The notes beneath the pieces are model-generated. The model worked only from the letters and a program-made list of their open reading frames with translations, was not told the origin of the DNA and made no database searches. The position numbers were made by a program, and so were the translations under genes. Positions 49,563 through 51,457 of a DNA stretch of 51,457 bases are shown here, in pieces (positions within the stretch are counted from its first letter, which is position 1; every line of letters starts with the position of its first letter). Source of the DNA: Nocardia takedensis NBRC 100417 (lineage in GTDB: Bacteria > Actinomycetota > Actinomycetes > Mycobacteriales > Mycobacteriaceae); assembly GCF_000308695.1 (NCBI RefSeq), contig NZ_BAGG01000023.1, forward strand, positions 1-51,457, given 5' to 3'.

Positions 49563-49871
49563 CGCCGATCAGCGGTCCACTCGGCGTGCGCCGGGTCGGA
49601 TCGCCGGGCGCGGATCACGGGTACTCGACAAAAACGTCCCCAATCCTGCGGTGTCGGTGAGCGTTCGGGACTCGGCACCGGGAGCACGACAACGCCGTCA
49701 TGACCCCCGTCGCTCGGGCACGAGCCTCCTGACTGGCCGGTAGCCTAGATCAAGTTCCGCTTGCTCGCAGAGCGTGGATCTCGAAGCGAATCACGCGATA
49801 GACCGTTCGGTCCGATATCGAGATCGCGTACACGCGGGTACCGGCCGACGACGATGGATAAGCTGACCCGT
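49563..49871. other. Divergent region between flavohemoglobin gene and murA
   Basis: About 300 bases without a gene. It must contain the flavohemoglobin promoter, for which no consensus pair was recognised, and the murA promoter. A long imperfect inverted repeat, CGCGAT/ATCGCG (about 49794-49828), lies in the murA-proximal half. Confidence 0.4.
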
Positions 49872-49872
49872 G
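49859..49872 (+). promoter_or_regulatory. murA -10 box, possible leaderless start
   Basis: TAAGCT (49859-49864) ends 7 bases before the GTG at 49872, and no ribosome site precedes it. This fits a leaderless murA mRNA and argues against the ATG at 49854, which overlaps the box. Confidence 0.4.
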
Positions 49873-51152
49873 TGAGCGAACGGTTTCTGGTCACCGGGGG
49901 CAACAGGCTCGTCGGCGAGGTCGCGGTGGGAGGGGCGAAGAACAGCGTCCTCAAGCTGATGGCCGCCGCCCTGCTGGCCGAGGGCACGTCGAGGATCACC
50001 AACTGCCCCGACATCCTCGACGTCCCGTTGATGGCCGAGGTCCTGCGGGGCCTCGGCTGCGAGGTGACGATCACCGACGACGCCCCCGGCGACCGGTCGG
50101 TGGTGACCATCAACACCCCCGCCGAACCGAAGTATCACGCCGATTTCCCGGCGGTCACCCAGTTCCGCGCGTCAGTGTGCGTCCTGGGTCCGCTCATGGC
50201 GCGGTGCAAGCGCGCCGTGGTGGCGCTGCCCGGCGGTGACGCGATCGGCTCACGTCCGCTGGACATGCACCAGGCCGGTCTGCGCCTGCTCGGCGCGACC
50301 AGCGAGATCGAGCACGGCTGCGTCGTCGCCCGCGCCGACGAACTCCAGGGCGCGCGGATCCGCCTGGACTTCCCGTCCGTCGGCGCCACCGAGAACATCC
50401 TGATGGCCGCGGTCCTGGCCGAGGGCGAGACGGTCATCGACAACGCCGCGCGCGAACCCGACATCGTCGACCTGTGCAACATGCTGGTCCAGATGGGGGC
50501 GCGGGTCAGCGGTGCGGGCACCTCGGTGCTGACCATCCAAGGCGTCGAACGCCTGTCGCCGACCGACCATCGGGTCATCGGCGACCGCATCGTCGCCGCC
50601 ACGTGGGGTATCGCCGCGTCGATGACGATGGGCGATGTGAAGGTGACCGGGGTCAACCCGAAGCACCTGTCGCTGGTCCTGGACAAACTGCGGTCCGCGG
50701 GCGCGCGGATCTCCTTCGACGTGGACGGATTCCGCGTCGTCCAACCCGACCGGCCGCGCGCGGTCAACTTCTCGACCCTGCCGTTCCCCGGCTTCCCGAC
50801 CGACCTGCAGCCGATGGCCATCGGCCTGGCCGCCATCGCCGACGGCACCTCGATGATCACCGAGAACATCTTCGAGGCGCGGTTCCGGTTCGTGGAGGAG
50901 ATGATCCGCCTCGGCGCCGACGCCAGGACCGACGGTCACCACGCGGTGGTGCGCGGGATCCCGCGGTTGTCCAGCGCGCCGGTCTGGTCCTCCGACATCC
51001 GGGCGGGTGCGGGTCTGGTGCTGGCCGGACTGGTCGCCGACGGGATGACCGAAGTGCACGACGTCTTCCACATCGACCGGGGCTACCCGAATTTCGTGGA
51101 GCAGTTGCAATCCCTGGGCGGTCAGGTCGAGCGTGTCGGCGCGCCGGAATGA
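49872..51152 (+). CDS. murA: UDP-N-acetylglucosamine 1-carboxyvinyltransferase, Asp-type active site
   Basis: The 426-residue enzyme transfers enolpyruvate from PEP to UDP-GlcNAc, the first committed step of peptidoglycan synthesis. It has the family blocks [44 protein letters not shown] and [11 protein letters not shown]. The residue equal to E. coli Cys115 is D123 in [11 protein letters not shown], as in mycobacteria, so fosfomycin cannot alkylate it. Start at the GTG 49872 gives the N-terminus expected from mycobacterial MurA; the ATG at 49854 adds six residues. It is followed by the rRNA promoter region. Confidence 0.97.
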   Translation: MSERFLVTGGNRLVGEVAVGGAKNSVLKLMAAALLAEGTSRITNCPDILDVPLMAEVLRGLGCEVTITDDAPGDRSVVTINTPAEPKYHADFPAVTQFRASVCVLGPLMARCKRAVVALPGGDAIGSRPLDMHQAGLRLLGATSEIEHGCVVARADELQGARIRLDFPSVGATENILMAAVLAEGETVIDNAAREPDIVDLCNMLVQMGARVSGAGTSVLTIQGVERLSPTDHRVIGDRIVAATWGIAASMTMGDVKVTGVNPKHLSLVLDKLRSAGARISFDVDGFRVVQPDRPRAVNFSTLPFPGFPTDLQPMAIGLAAIADGTSMITENIFEARFRFVEEMIRLGADARTDGHHAVVRGIPRLSSAPVWSSDIRAGAGLVLAGLVADGMTEVHDVFHIDRGYPNFVEQLQSLGGQVERVGAPE

Positions 51153-51166
51153 GCTTGCCGGAAGGT

Positions 51167-51183
51167 GACGTCGCGGCGACGTC
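51167..51183 (+). terminator. Hairpin after murA
   Basis: GACGTCGC (51167-51174) and GCGACGTC (51176-51183) form a near-continuous palindrome 15 bases after the murA stop, followed by GATGAAAACC. It may reduce read-through into the rRNA operon. Confidence 0.45.
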
Positions 51184-51210
51184 GATGAAAACCCTTTCTG
51201 ACCAGGGGAT

Positions 51211-51239
51211 TTGACATCGTGCACGGCACCACGTAACTT
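51211..51239 (+). promoter_or_regulatory. rRNA operon promoter
   Basis: TTGACA (51211-51216), a 17-base spacer and TAACTT (51234-51239) form the best sigma-A-type promoter in the window, with an AT-rich stretch (GAAAACCCTTT) upstream. Its place just after murA matches the rrn promoter of mycobacteria, so the 16S gene should lie beyond the window end. Confidence 0.8.
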
Positions 51240-51457
51240 TATTCGAGTCAGAGCGACACGGACACCAACCCCGGCCTCAGCGGTCACGCTGAGAGGGTTC
51301 GATGGTAACATCGGATAGGGGCCAACGAGGTTGTACGGGGAGCGCCTGGCGATCACACTGGTTCGGTTGATACTCGGATTTGGTTTCGGGTGGTTGGCTG
51401 GGCTAAGCTGGAAAAGTTGCCTCACTGAATGGCCGGTTGGATGACTGGTTCTGATGG
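51240..51457 (+). other. rRNA operon leader
   Basis: About 220 bases downstream of the rrn promoter with no coding frame. TTGGTT (51380-51385), an 18-base spacer and TAAGCT (51404-51409) may be a second promoter. The 16S 5' end was not recognised. Confidence 0.6.

Overview
The window is high-GC actinobacterial chromosome, most likely Nocardia or a close relative in Nocardiaceae. The right half keeps the gene order known from Mycobacterium tuberculosis (argS-lysA-thrA-thrC-thrB-rho-rpmE-prfA-prmC-sua5-wecA-atpI-atpBEFHAGDC-DUF2550-cobalamin adenosyltransferase-murA-rRNA promoter), but several gene families are not mycobacterial: a separate 269-residue AtpH, a different AtpB/AtpE type, and a DUF6879/DUF5753 gene pair. 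GTG starts, 4-bp stop/start overlaps and possible leaderless starts are frequent. No insertion sequence, prophage or CRISPR array was seen.

Layout. 1-2505: end of a SNF2-type helicase and its SWIM zinc-finger partner, then about 0.9 kb with no convincing gene. 3404-9040: a BtuF-like metal/cobalamin-binding protein, a Baeyer-Villiger-type monooxygenase and the fused B12-dependent isobutyryl-CoA mutase IcmF. 9339-14724: a tightly packed valine-catabolism operon (mmsA, acyl-CoA dehydrogenase, 3-hydroxyisobutyryl-CoA hydrolase, mmsB, enoyl-CoA hydratase) divergent from icmF. 14726-22058: accessory stretch with an Hsp70-like membrane protein, a MarR regulator, tRNA-Cys, a Tat-exported phosphoesterase, an unusual resolvase-like/2H-phosphoesterase-like fusion, a three-gene XRE-DUF5753 unit, a VapBC toxin-antitoxin pair and tRNA-Arg. 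22162-23957: membrane-anchored DUF305 and DUF3105 proteins.

24050-37705: arginyl-tRNA synthetase, lysine/threonine biosynthesis, Rho, L31, release factor 1 and its methyltransferase, the Sua5 tRNA-modification enzyme and WecA. 37782-45693: complete F1Fo ATP synthase operon closed by an 18-bp perfect terminator stem. 45898-51152: DUF2550 protein, PduO-type cobalamin adenosyltransferase (maker of the IcmF cofactor), truncated hemoglobin GlbN, a DivIVA-domain protein co-transcribed with a flavohemoglobin, and MurA. The last 300 bases carry a near-consensus promoter and leader expected for the rRNA operon that begins beyond the window.

Best candidates for something new: the resolvase-like/2H fusion protein; the shared promoter motif plus CRP-like palindromes between icmF and mmsA; overlapping flavohemoglobin and DivIVA genes next to glbN; two tiny ORFs coupled by stop/start overlap to lysA and atpI; and a structured element in the atpI-atpB gap.
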